A stretch of DNA of 64,000 nucleotides from Isoperla grammatica. Its lineage: Eukaryota; Arthropoda; Insecta; Plecoptera; Perlodidae. Within the stretch, counting starts at the first letter, position 1; each line of letters starts with the position of its first letter. The stretch lies in the NCBI GenBank assembly GCA_945910005.1, contig OX246749.1, positions 22,278,197 to 22,342,196 on the forward strand, given 5' to 3'. This document shows positions 14,598 through 28,450 of this stretch, piece by piece. A program made the position numbers and the translations under genes. Under the pieces are notes generated by a model that had not been told where the DNA came from, made no database searches, and was given only the letters and a program-made list of their open reading frames with translations.

Positions 14598-17500
14598 GGT
14601 GACTGTACTTGATAAACCCTGCGCTAAGTCAGTGACATGAGAGCAACTACATGCAACATATGAAGACAACGCATGTTTCCTCGCTTGTGAAGGTGACTGT
14701 ACTTGATAAACCCTGCACTAAGTCAGTGACATGAGAGCAACTACATGCAACATATGAAGAAAACGCATGTTTTCTCGCTTCTGACGGTGACTGTACTTGA
14801 TAAACCCTGCGCTAAGTCAGTAACATGAGAGCAACTACATGCAACATATGAACACAACGCATGTTTTCTCGCTTGTGAAGGTGACTGTACTTGATAAACC
14901 CTGCGCTAAGTCAGTGACATGAGAGCAACTACATGCAACATATGAAGACAACGCATGTTTCCTCGCTTGTGAAGGTGACTGTACTTGATAAACCCTGCGC
15001 TAAGTCAGTGACATGAGAGCAACTACATGCAACATATGAAGACAACGCATGTTTCCTCGCTTGTGAAAGTGACTGTACTTGATAAACCCTGCGCTAAACA
15101 GTGACATGAGAGCAACTACATGCAACATATGAAGACAACGCATGTTTCCTCGCTTGTGACGGTGACTGTACTTGATAAACCCTGCGCTAAGTCAGTGACA
15201 TGAGAGCAACTACATGCAACATATGAAGACAACGCATGTTTCCTCGATTGTGAAGGTGACTGTACTTGATAAACCCTGCGCTAAGTCAGTGACATGAGAG
15301 CAACTACATGCAACATATGAAGACAACGCATGTTTCCTCGCTTGTGACGGTGACTGTACGTGATAAACCCTGCGCTAAGTCAGTGACATGAGAGCAACTA
15401 CATGCAACATATGAAGACAACGCATGTTTCCTCGCTTGTGAAGGTGACTGTTCTTGATAAACCCTGCGCTAAGTCAGTGACATGAGAGCAACTACATGCA
15501 ACATATGAAGACAACGCATGTTTCCTCGCTTGTGACGGTGACTGTACTTGATAAACCCTGCGCTAAGTCAGTGACATGAGAGCAACTACATGCAACATAT
15601 GAAGACAACGCATGTTTCCTACTTGTGACGGTGACTGTACGTGATAAACCCTGCATTAAGTCAGTGACATGAGAGCAACTACATGCAACATATGAAGACA
15701 ACGCATGTTTCCTCGCTTGTGCAGGTGACTGTACTTGATAAACCCTGCGCTAAGTCAGTGACATGAGAGCAACTACATGCAACATATGAAGACAACGCAT
15801 GTTTCCTCGCTTGTGAAAGTGACTGTACTTGATAAACCCATCGCTAAGTCAGTGACATGAGAGCAACTACATGCAACATATGAAGACAACGCATTTTTCC
15901 TCGCTTGTGACGGTGACTGTACTTGATAAACCCTGCGCTAAGTCAGTGACATGAGAGCAACTACATGCAACATATGAAGACAACGCATGTTTCCTCGCTT
16001 GTGAAGGTGACTGTACGTGATAAACCCTGCGCTAAGTCAGTGACATGAGAGCAACTACATGCAACATATGAAGACAACGCATGTTTCCTTGCTTGTGAAG
16101 GTGACTGTACTTGATAAACCTTGCGCTAAGTCAGTGACATGAGAGCAACTACATGCAACATATGAAGACAACGCATGTTTCCTCGCTTGTGAAGGTGACT
16201 GTACTTGATAAACCCTGCACTAAGTCAGTGACATGAGAGCAACTACATGCAACATATGAAGACAACGCATGTTTCCTCGCTTGTGACGGTGACTGTACGT
16301 GATAAACCCTGCGCTAAGTCAGTGACATGAGAGCAACTACATGCAACATATGAAGACAACGCATGTTTCCTTGCTTGTGAAGGTGACTGTACTTGATAAA
16401 CCTTGCGCTAAGTCAGTGACATGAGAGCAACTACATGCAACATATGAAGACAACGCATGTTTCCTCGCTTGTGAAGGTGACTGTACTTGATAAACCCTGC
16501 ACTAAGTCAGTGACATGAGAGCAACTACATGCAACATATGAAGACAACGCATGTTTCCTCGCTTGTGACGGTGACTGTACTTGATAAACCCTGCGCTAAG
16601 TCAGTGACATGAGAGCAACTACATGCAACATATGAAGACAACGCATGTTTTCTCGCTTGTGAAGGTTACTGTACTTGATAAACCCTGCGCTAAGTCAATG
16701 ACATGAGAGCAACTATATGCAACATATGAAGACAACGCATGTATCCTCGCTTGTGACGGTGACTGTACTTGATAAACCCTGCGCTAAGTCAGTGACATGA
16801 GAGCAACTACATGAGACTAATGAAGACAACGCATGTTTCTTCGCTTGTGAAGGTGACTGTACTAGATAAACCCTGCGCTAAGTCATGACATAAGAGCAAC
16901 TATATGCAACATATGAAGACAACGCATGTTTCCTCGCTTGTGACGGTGACTGTACTTGATTAACCCTTCGCTTAGTCAGTGACATGAGAGTAACTACATG
17001 CAACATATGAAGACAACGCATGTTTCCTCGCTTGTGAAGGTGACTGTACTTGATTAACCCTGCACTAAGTCAGTGACATAAGAGCAACTACATGCAACAT
17101 ATGAAGACAACGCATGTTTCCTCGCTTGTGATGGTGACTGTACTTGATAAACCCTGCGCTAAGTCAATGACATGAGAGCAACTACATGCAACATATGAAG
17201 ACAACGCATGTTTCCTCGCTTGTGAAGGTGACTGTACTTGATAAACCCTGCGCTAAGTCAGTGACATTAGAGCAACTACATGCAACATATGAAGACAACG
17301 CATGTTTCCTCGCTTGTGAAGGTGACTGTACTTTATAAACCCTGCGCTAAGTCAGTAACATGAGAGCAACTACATGCAACATATGAAGACAACGCATGTT
17401 TCCTCGCTTGTGAAGGTGACTGTGCTTGATAAACCCAGCGCTAAGTCAGTGACATGAGAGCAACTACATGCAACATATGAGGACAACGCATGTTTCCTCG

Positions 17501-20500
17501 CTTGTGAAGGTGACTGTACTTGATAAACCCTGCGCTAAGTCTGTGAAATGAGAGCAACTTCATGCAACATATGAAGACAACGCATGTTTCCTCGCTTGTG
17601 AAGGTGACTGTTCTCGATAAACCCTGCGCTAAGTCAGTGACATGAGAGCAACTACATGCAACATATGAAGACAACGCATGTTTCCTCGCTTGTGACGGTG
17701 ACTGTACTTGATAAACCCTGCGCTAAGTCAGTGACATGAGAGCAACTACATGCAACATATTAGGACAACGCATGTTCCCTCGCTGGGAAGGTGACTGTAC
17801 TTGATAAACCCTGCGCTAAGTCAGTGACATGAGAGCAACTACATGCAACATATGAAGACAACGCATGTAACCTCGCTTGTGACGGTGACTGTACTTGATA
17901 AACCCTGCGCTATGTCAGTGACATGAGAGCAACTACATGCAACATATGAAGACAACTCATGTTTCCTCGCTTGTGAAGGTGACTGTACTTGATAAACCCT
18001 GCGCTAAGTCAGTGACATTAGAGCAACTACATGCAACATATGAAGACAACGCATGTTTCCTCGCTTGTGACGGTGACTGTACTTTATAAACCCTGCGCTT
18101 AGTTAGTGACATGAGAGCAACTACATGCAACATATGAAGACAACGCATGTTTCCTCGCTTGTGACGGTGACTGTTCTTGATAAACCCTGCGCTAAGTCAG
18201 TGACATGAGAGCAACTACATGCAACAAATGAAGACAACGCATGTTTCCTACTTGTGACGGTGACTGTACGTGATAAACCCTGCGCTAAGTCAGTGACATG
18301 AGAGCAACTACATGCAACGTATGAAGACAACGCATGTTTCCTCGCTTGTGAAGGTGACTGTACTTGATAAACCCTGCGCTAAGTCAGTGACATGAGAGCA
18401 ACTACATGCAACATATGAAGACAACGCATGTTTCCTCGCTTGTGAAGGTGACTGTACTTGATAAACCCTGCACTAAGTCAGTGACATGAGAGCAACTACA
18501 TGCAACATATGAAGAAAACGCATGTTTTCTCGCTTCTGACGGTGACTGTACTTGATAAACCCTGCGCTAAGTCAGTAACATGAGAGCAACTACATGCAAC
18601 ATATGAACACAACGCATGTTTTCTCGCTTGTGAAGGTGACTGTACTTGATAAACCCTGCGCTAAGTCAGTGACATGAGAGCAACTACATGCAACATATGA
18701 AGACAACGCATGTTTCCTCGCTTGTGAAGGTGACTGTACTTGATAAACCCTGCGCTAAGTCAGTGACATGAGAGCAACTACATGCAACATATGAAGACAA
18801 CGCATGTTTCCTCGCTTGTGAAAGTGACTGTACTTGATAAACCCTGCGCTAAACAGTGACATGAGAGCAACTACATGCAACATATGAAGACAACGCATGT
18901 TTCCTCGCTTGTGACGGTGACTGTACTTGATAAACCCTGCGCTAAGTCAGTGACATGAGAGCAACTACATGCAACATATGAAGACAACGCATGTTTCCTC
19001 GATTGTGAAGGTGACTGTACTTGATAAACCCTGCGCTAAGTCAGTGACATGAGAGCAACTACATGCAACATATGAAGACAACGCATGTTTCCTCGCTTGT
19101 GACGGTGACTGTACGTGATAAACCCTGCGCTAAGTCAGTGACATGAGAGCAACTACATGCAACATATGAAGACAACGCATGTTTCCTCGCTTGTGAAGGT
19201 GACTGTTCTTGATAAACCCTGCGCTAAGTCAGTGACATGAGAGCAACTACATGCAACATATGAAGACAACGCATGTTTCCTCGCTTGTGACGGTGACTGT
19301 ACTTGATAAACCCTGCGCTAAGTCAGTGACATGAGAGCAACTACATGCAACATATGAAGACAACGCATGTTTCCTACTTGTGACGGTGACTGTACGTGAT
19401 AAACCCTGCATTAAGTCAGTGACATGAGAGCAACTACATGCAACATATGAAGACAACGCATGTTTCCTCGCTTGTGCAGGTGACTGTACTTGATAAACCC
19501 TGCGCTAAGTCAGTGACATGAGAGCAACTACATGCAACATATGAAGACAACGCATGTTTCCTCGCTTGTGAAAGTGACTGTACTTAATAAACCCATCGCT
19601 AAGTCAGTGACATGAGAGCAACTACATGCAACATATGAAGACAACGCATTTTTCCTCGCTTGTGACGGTGACTGTACTTGATAAACCCTGCGCTAAGTCA
19701 GTGACATGAGAGCAACTACATGCAACATATGAAGACAACGCATGTTTCCTCGCTTGTGAAGGTGACTGTACTTGATAAACCCTGCGCTAAGTCAGTGACA
19801 TGAGAGCAACTACATGCAACATATGAAGACAACGCATGTTTCCTCGCTTGTGACGGTGACTGAACGTGATAAACCCTGCGCTAAGTCAGTGACATGAGAG
19901 CAACTACATGCAACATATGAAGACAACGCATGTTTCCTTGCTTGTGAAGGTGACTGTACTTGATAAACCTTGCGCTAAGTCAGTGACATGAGAGCAACTA
20001 CATGCAACATATGAAGACAACGCATGTTTCCTCGCTTGTGAATGTGACTGTACTTGATAAACCCTGCACTAAGTCAGTGACATGAGAGCAACTACATGCA
20101 ACATATGAAGACAACGCATGTTTCCTCGCTTGTGACGGTGACTGTACTTGATAAACCCTGCGCTAAGTCAGTGACATGAGAGCAACTACATGCAACATAT
20201 GAAGACAACGCATGTTTTCTCGCTTGTGAAGGTGACTGTACTTGATAAACCCTGCGCTAAGTCAATGACATGAGAGCAACTATATGCAACATATGAAGAC
20301 AACGCATGTATCCTCGCTTGTGACGGTGACTGTACTTGATAAACCCTGCGCTAAGTCAGTGACATGAGAGCAACTACATGAGACTAATAAAGACAACGCA
20401 TGTTTCTTCGCTTGTGAAGGTGACTGTACTAGATAAACCCTGCGCTAAGTCATGACATAAGAGCAACTATATGCAACATATGAAGACAACGCATGTTTCC

Positions 20501-23500
20501 TCGCTTGTGACGGTGACTCTACTTGATTAACCCTTCGCTAAGTCAGTGACATGAGAGTAACTACATGCAACATATGAAGACAACGCATGTTTCCTCGCTT
20601 GTGAAGGTGACTGTACTTGATTAACCCTGCACTAAGTCAGTGACATAAGAGCAACTACATGCAACATATGAAGACAACGCATGTTTCCTCGCTTGTGATG
20701 GTGACTGTACTTGATAAACCCTGCGCTAAGTCAGTGACATGAGAGCAACTACATGCAACATATGAAGACAACGCATGTTTCCTCGCTTGTGAAGGTGACT
20801 GTACTTGATAAACCCTGCGCTAAGTCAGTAACATGAGAGCAACTACATGCAACATATGAAGACAACGCATGTTTCCTCGCTTGTGATAGTGACTGTACTT
20901 GATAAACCCTGCGCTAAGTCAGTGACATGAGAGCAACTACATGCAACATATGAGGACAACGCATGTTTCCTCGCTTGTGAAGGTGACTGTACTTGATAAA
21001 CTCTGCGCTAAGTCTGTAAAATGAGAGCAACTTCATGAAAACATATGAAGACAACGCATGTTTCCTCGCTTGAGAAGGTGACTGTACTTGATAAACCCTG
21101 CGCTAAGTCAGAGACATGAGAGCAACTACATGCAACATATGAAGACAACGCATGTTTCCTCGCTTGTGACGGTGACTGTACTTCATAAACCCTGCGCTTA
21201 GTCAGTGACATGAGAGCAACTACATGCACCATATTAGGACAACGCATGTTCCCTCGCTGGGAAGGTGACTGTACTTGATAAACCCTGCGCTAAGTCAGTG
21301 ACATGAGAGCAACTACATGCAACATATGAAGACAACATATGTTTCGTCGCTTGTGACGGTGACTGTACTTGATAAACCCTGCGCTATGTCAGTGACATGA
21401 GAGCAACTACATGCAACATATGAGGACAACGCATGTTTCCTCGCTTGTGAAGGTTACTGTACTTGATAAACCCTGCGCTAAGTCAGTGACATGAAAGCAA
21501 CTTCTTAAACATATTAGGACAACGCATGTTTCCTCGCTTGTGAAGGTGACTGTACTTGATAAACCCTGCGCTAAGTCAGTGACATGAGAGCAACTACATG
21601 CAACATATGAAGACAACGCATGTTTCCTCGCTTGTGACGGTGACTGTACTTGATAAACCCTGCGCTAAGTTAGTGACATGAGAGCAACTACATGCAACAT
21701 ATGAGGACAACGCATGTTTCCTCGCTTGTGACGGTGACTGTACTTGATAAACTCTGCGCTAAGTCAGTGCCATGAGAGCAACTTCATGCATTATATGAAG
21801 ACAACGCATGTTTCCTCGCTTGTGACGGTGACTGTACTTGATAAACCCAGCGCTAAGTCAAAGACATGAAAGCAACTTCATGCAACATATGAAGACAACG
21901 CATGTATCCTCGCTTGTGACGGTGACTGTACTAGATAAACCCTGCGCTAAGTCATGACATAAGAGCAACTACATGCAACATATGAAGACAACGCATGTTT
22001 CCTCGCTTGTGAAGGTGACTGTACTTGATAAACCCTGCGCTAAGTCAGTGACATGAGAGCAACTTCATGCAACATATGAAGACAACGCATGTTTCCTCGC
22101 TTGTGAAGGTGACTGTACTTGATAAACCCTGCACTAAGTCAGTGACATGAGAGCAACTACATGCAACATATGAAGAAAACGCATGTTTCCTCGCTTGTGA
22201 CGGTGACTGTACTTGATAAACCCTGCGCTAAGTCAGTGACATGAGAGCAACTACATGCAACATATGAAGACAACGCATGTTTCCTCGCTTGTGAAGGTGA
22301 CTGTACATGATAAACCCTGCGCTAAGTCAGTAACATGAGAGCAACTACATGCAACATATGAAGACAACGCATGTTTCCTCGCTTGTGAAGGTGACTGTAC
22401 TTGATAAACCCTGCGCTAAGTCAGTGACATGAGAGCAACTACATGCAACATATTAGGAAAACGCATGTTACCTCGCTGGGAAGGTGACTGTACTTGATAA
22501 ACCCTGCGCTAAGTCAGTGACATGAGAGCAACTACATGCGACATATGAAGACAACGCATGTTCCCTCGCTTGTGACGGTGACTGTACTTGATAAACCCTG
22601 CGCTAAGTCAGTGACATGAGAGCAACTATATGCAACATATGAGGACAACGCATGTTTCCTCGCTTGTGAAGGTGACTGTACTTGATAAACCCTGCACTAA
22701 GTCAGTGACATGAGAGCAACTACATGCAACATATGAGGACAACGCATGTTTCCTCGCTTGTTACGGTGACTGTACTTGATAAACCCTGCGTTTAGTCAGT
22801 GACATGAGAGCAACTACAAGCAACATATGAAGACAACTCATGTTTCCTCGCTTGTGAAGGTGACTGTACTTGATAAACCCTGCGCTGAATCAGTGACATG
22901 AAAGCCACTTCTTGAACATATTAGGACAACGCATGTTTCCTCGCTTGTGAAGGTGACTGTACTTGATAAACCCTGCGCTAAGTCAGTGACATGAGAGAAA
23001 CTACATGCAACATATGAAGACAACGCATGTTTCCTCGCTTGTGACGGTGACTGTACTTGATAAACCCTGCGCTAAGTTAGTGACATGAGAGCAATTACAT
23101 GCAACATATGAGGACAACGCATGTTTCCTCGCTTGTAACGGTGACTGTACTTGATAAACCCTGCGTTTAGTCAGTGACATGAGAGCAACTACATGCAACA
23201 TATGAGGACAACGCATGTTTCCTCGCTTGTTACGGTGACTGTACTTGATAAACCCTGCGTTTAGTCAGTGACATGAGAGCAACTACAAGCAACATATGAA
23301 GACAACTCATGTTTCCTCGCTTGTGAAGGTGACTGTACTTGATAAACCCTGCGCTAAATCAGTGACATGAAAGCCACTTCTTGAACATATTAGGACAACG
23401 CATGTTTTTCGCTTGTGAAGGTGACTGTACTTGATAAACCCTGCGCTAAGTCAGTGACATGAAAGCCACTTCTTAAACATATGAGGACAACGCATGTTTC

Positions 23501-24824
23501 CTCGCTTGTGAAGGTGACTGTACTTGATAAACCCTGCGCTAAGTCAGTAACATGAGAGCAACTTCATGCAACATATGAAGACAACGCATGTTTCCTCGCT
23601 TGTGATGGTGACTGTACTTGATAAACCCTTCGCTAAGTCAGTGACATGAGAGCAACTACATGCAACATATGAGGACAACGCATGTTTCCTCGCTTGTGAA
23701 GGTGACTGTACTTGATAAACCCTGCGCTAAGTCTGTGACATGAGAGCAACTACATGCAACATATGAAGACAACGCATGTTTCCTCGCTTGTGACGGTGAC
23801 TGTACTTAATAAACCCTGCGCTAAGTCAGTGACATGAGAGCAACTACATGCAACATATTAGGACAACGCATGTTCCCTCGCTGGGAGGTGACTGTACTTG
23901 ATAAACCCTGCGGTAAGTCAGTGACATGAGAGCAACTACATGCAACATATGAAGACAACGAATGTTTCCTCGCTCTTGACGGTGACTGTACTTGATAAAC
24001 CCTGCGCTATGTCAGTGACATGAGAGCAACTACATGCAACATATGAAGACAACGCATGTTTCCTCGCTTGTTACGGTGACTGTACTTGATAAACCCTGCG
24101 CTTAGTCAGTGACATAAGAGCAACTACAAGCAACATATGAAGACAACGCATGTTTCCTCGCTTGTGACGGTGACTGTACTTGATAAACCCTGCGCTAAGT
24201 CAGTGACATGAGAGCAACTACATGCAACATATGAAGACAACGCATGTTTCCTCGCTTGTGAAGGTGATTGTACATGATAATCCCTGCGCTAAGTCAGTAA
24301 CATGAGAGCAACTACATTCAACATATGAAGACAACGCATGTTTCCTCGCTTGTGAAGGTGACTGTACTTGAAAAACCCTGCGCTAAGTCAGTGACATGAG
24401 AGCAACTACATGCAACATATGAGGACAACGCATGTTTCCTCGCTTGTGAAGGTAACTGTACTTGATAAACCCTGGCTAAGTCTGTGAAATGAGAGCAACT
24501 TCATGCAACATATGAAGACAACGCATGTTTCCTCGCTTGTGAAGGTTACAGTACTCGATAAACCCTGCGCTAAGTCAGTGACATGAGAGCAACTACATGC
24601 AACATATGAAGACAACGCATGTTTCCTCGCTTGTGACGGTGACTGTACTTGATAAACCCTGCGCTAAGTCAGTGACATGAGAGCAACTACATGCAACATA
24701 TTAGGACAACGCATGTTCCCTCGCTGGGAAGGTGACTGTACTTGATAAACCCTGCGCTAAATCAGTGACATGAGAGCAGCTACATGCAACATATGAAGAC
24801 AACGCATGTTTACTCGCTTGTGAC
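14598..24824 (+). repeat. 10.23-kb tandem duplication, copy 2
   Basis: Abuts copy 1 directly: the sequence at 14,598 corresponds to 4,369. The base just before (C at 14,597, A at 4,368) differs, which fixes the left edge. The match with copy 1 runs on to 24,853, where CTATGTCAG replaces CTAAGTCAG. Private changes include G to A at 19,585 (giving AATAAA) and two substitutions in one monomer at 24,268 and 24,281. The direct abutment with no filler fits one unequal exchange between sister or homologous arrays. Confidence 0.92.
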
Positions 24825-25858
24825 GGTGACTGTACTTGATAAACCCTGCGCTATGTCAGTGACATGAGAGCAACTACATGCAACATATGAGGACAACGCA
24901 TGTTTCCTCGCTTGTTACGGTGACTGTACTTGATAAACCCTGCGTTTAGTCAGTGACATGAGAGCAACTACAAGCAACATATGAAGACAACTCATGTTTC
25001 CTCGCTTGTGAAGGTGACTGTACTTGATAAACCCTGCGCTAAGTCAGTGACATGAAAGCCACTTCTTGAACATATTAGGACAACGCATGTTTCCTCGCTT
25101 GTGAAGGTGACTGTACTTGATAAACCCTGCGCTAAGTCAGTGACATGAGAGCAACTACATGCAACATATGAAGACAACGCATGTTTCCTCGCTTGTGACG
25201 GTGACTGTACTTGATAAACCCTGCGCTAAGTTAGTGACATGAGAGCAACTACATGCAACATATGAAGACAACGCATGTTTCCTCGCTTGTGACGGTGACT
25301 GTACTTGATAAAGCCTGCGCTAAGTCAGTGACATGAGAGCAACTTCATGCATTATATGAAGACAACGCATGTTTCCTCGCTTGTGACGGTGACTGTACTT
25401 GATAAACCCAGCGCTAAGTCAATGACATGAAAGCAATTACATGCAACATATGAAGACAACGCATGTTTCCTCGCTTGTGAAGGTGACTGTACTTGATAAA
25501 CCCTGCGCTAAGTCAGTGACATGAAAGCAACTACATGCAACATATGAAGACAACGCATGTTTCCTCGCTTGTGACGGTGACTGTACTTGATAAACCCTGC
25601 GCTAAGTCAGTGACATGAGAGCAACTACATGCAACATATGAAGACACGGCATGTTTCCTTGCTTGTGACGGTGACTGTACGTGATAAACCCTGCGATAAG
25701 TCAGTGACATGAGAGCAACTACATGCAACATATGAAGACAACGCATGTTTCCTCGCTTGTGAAGGTGACTGTACTTGATAAACCATGCGCTAAGTCAGTG
25801 ACATGAGAGCAACTACATGCAACATATGAAGACAACGCATGTTTCCTCGCTTGTGAAA

Positions 25859-26273
25859 GTGACTGTACTTGATAAACCCTGCGCTAAGTCAGTGACATGA
25901 GAGCAACTACATGCAACATATGAAGACAACGCATGTTTCCTCGCTTGTGACGGTGACTGTACGTGATAAACCCTGCGCTTAGTCAGTGACATGAGAGCAA
26001 CTACATGCAACATATGAAGACAACGCATGTTTCCTCGCTTGTGACGGTGACTGTACTTGATAAACCCTGCGCTAAGTCCGTGACATGAGAGCAACTACAT
26101 GCAACATATGAAGACAACGCATGTTTCCTACTTGTGACGGTGACTGTACGTGATAAACCCTGCGCTAAGTCAGTGACATGAGAGCAACTACATGCAACAT
26201 ATGAAGACAACGCATGTTTCCTCGCTTGTGAAGGTGACTGTACTTGATAAACCCTGCGCTAAGTCAGTGACAT
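25859..26273 (+). repeat. Short duplicated block, 1,129-bp offset, copy 1
   Basis: About 4.4 monomers that match 26,988-27,402 at an offset of 1,129 bp (12 monomers). Edges are set by GAAAGTG against GAAGGTG on the left and CATGAGAG against CATAAAAG on the right. Internal differences include CTTAGTC against CTAAGTC near 25,980 and GTCCGTGAC against GTCAGTGAC near 26,079. It is the only repeat beyond the monomer that I found inside the mixed block. Confidence 0.6.
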
Positions 26274-26987
26274 GAGAGCAACTACATGCAACATATGAAG
26301 ACAAACCCATGTTTCCTCGCTTGTGAAGGTGACTGTACTTGATTAACCCTGCACTAAGTCAGTGACATGAGAGCAACTACATGCAACATATGAAGAAAAC
26401 GCATGTTTTCTCGCTTCTGACGGTGACTGTACTTGATAAACCCTGCGCTAAGTCAGTGACATGAGAGCAACTACATGCAACATATGAAGACAACGCATGT
26501 TTTCTCGCTTGTGAAGGTGACTGTACTTGATAAACCCTGCGCTAAGTCAGTGACATGAGAGCAACTTCATGCAACATATGAAGACAACGCATGTTTCCTC
26601 GCTTGTGACGGTGACTGTACGTGATAAACCCCACGCGCTAAGTCAGTGACATGAGAGCAACTACATGCAACATATGAAGACAACGCATGTTTCCTCGCTT
26701 CTGAAGGTGACTGTACTTGATAAACCCTGCGCTAAGTCAGTGACATGAGAGCAACTACATGCAACATATGAAGACAACGCATGTTTCCTCGCTTTTGAAA
26801 GTGACTGTACTTGATAAACCCTGCGCTAAACAGTGACATGAGAGCAACTACATGCAACATATGAAGACAACGCATGTTTCCTCGCTTGTGACGGTGACTG
26901 TACTTGATAAACCCTGCGCTAAGTCAGTGACATGAGAGCAACTACATGCAACATATGAAGACAACGCATGTTTCCTCGATTGTGAAG

Positions 26988-27402
26988 GTGACTGTACTTG
27001 ATAAACCCTGCGCTAAGTCAGTGACATGAGAGCAACTACATGCAACATATGAAGACAACGCATGTTTCCTCGCTTGTGACGGTGACTGTACGTGATAAAC
27101 CCTGCGCTAAGTCAGTGACATGAGAGCAACTACATGCAACATATGAAGACAACGCATGTTTCCTCGCTTGTGACGGTGACTGTACTTGATAAACCCTGCG
27201 CTAAGTCAGTGACATGAGAGCAACTACATGCAACATATGAAGACAACGCATGTTTCCTACTTGTGACGGTGACTGTACGTGATAAACCCTGCGCTAAGTC
27301 AGTGACATGAGAGCAACTACATGCAACATATGAAGACAACGCATGTTTCCTCGCTTGTGAAGGTGACTGTACTTGATAAACCCTGCGCTAAGTCAGTGAC
27401 AT
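26988..27402 (+). repeat. Short duplicated block, 1,129-bp offset, copy 2
   Basis: Partner of 25,859-26,273. It has the monomer with the 1-bp deletion (CCTACTTG) followed by GTACGTGA, the same pair of linked variants as in copy 1 and in many alpha-type blocks. The match is therefore partly explained by shared descent from the alpha programme and not only by a local duplication. Confidence 0.55.
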
Positions 27403-28370
27403 AAAAGCAACTACATGCAACATATGAAGACAACGCATGTTTTCTCGCTTGTGAAGGTGACTGTACTTGATAAACCCTGCGCTAAGTCAGTGACATGAGA
27501 GCAACTACATGCAACATATGAAGACAACGCATGTATCCTCGCTTGTGACGGTGACTGTACTTGATAAACCCTGCACTAAGTCAGTGACATGAGAGCAACT
27601 ACATGCAACTAATGAAGACAACGCATGTTTCTTCGCTTGTGAAGGTGACTGTACTTGATAAACCCTGCGCTAAGTCATGACATGAGAGCAACTACATGCA
27701 ACATAAAAAGACAACGCATGTTTCCTCGCTTGTGAAGGTGACTGTACTTGATAAACCCTGCGCTTAGTCAGTGACATGAAAGCCACTTCATGCAACATAT
27801 TAGGACAACGCATGTTTCCTCGCTTGTGAAGGTGACTGTACTTGATAAACCCTGCACTAAGTCAGTGACATGAGAGCAACTAAATGCAACATATGAAGAC
27901 AACGCATGTTTCCTCGCTTGTGACGGTGACTGTACTTGATAAACCCTGCGCTAAGTCAGTGACATGAGAGCAACTACATGCAACATATGAAGACAACGCA
28001 TGTTTCCTCGCTTGTGAAGGTGACTGTACTTGATAAACCCTGCGCTTAGTCAGTGACATGAAAGCCACTTCTTGAACATATTAGGACAACGCATGTTTCC
28101 TCGCTTGTGAAGGTGACTGTACTTGATAAACCCTGCGCTAAGTCAGTGACATGAGAGCAACTACATGCAACATATGAAGACAACGCATGTTTCCTCGATT
28201 GTGAAGGTGACTGTACTTGATCAACCCTGCGCTTAGTCAGTGACATGAGAGCAACTACATGCAACATATGAAGACAACGCATGTTTCCTCGCTTGTGACG
28301 GTGACTGTACTTGATAAACCCTGCGCTAAGTCAGTGACATGAGAGCAACTACATGCAACATATTAGGACA

Positions 28371-28450
28371 ACGCATGTTTCCTCGCTGGGAAGGTGACTG
28401 TACCTGCGCTAAGTCAGTGACATGAGAGCAACAACATGCAACATATGAAG
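28371..28450 (+). repeat. Monomer with 10-bp internal deletion
   Basis: Between 28,401 and 28,406 the sequence runs from GACTGTAC straight to CTGCGCT. Ten bases normally present at monomer positions 62-71 (TTGATAAACC) are missing. It is the largest deletion I saw inside a monomer in the window and appears only once. Confidence 0.8.
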
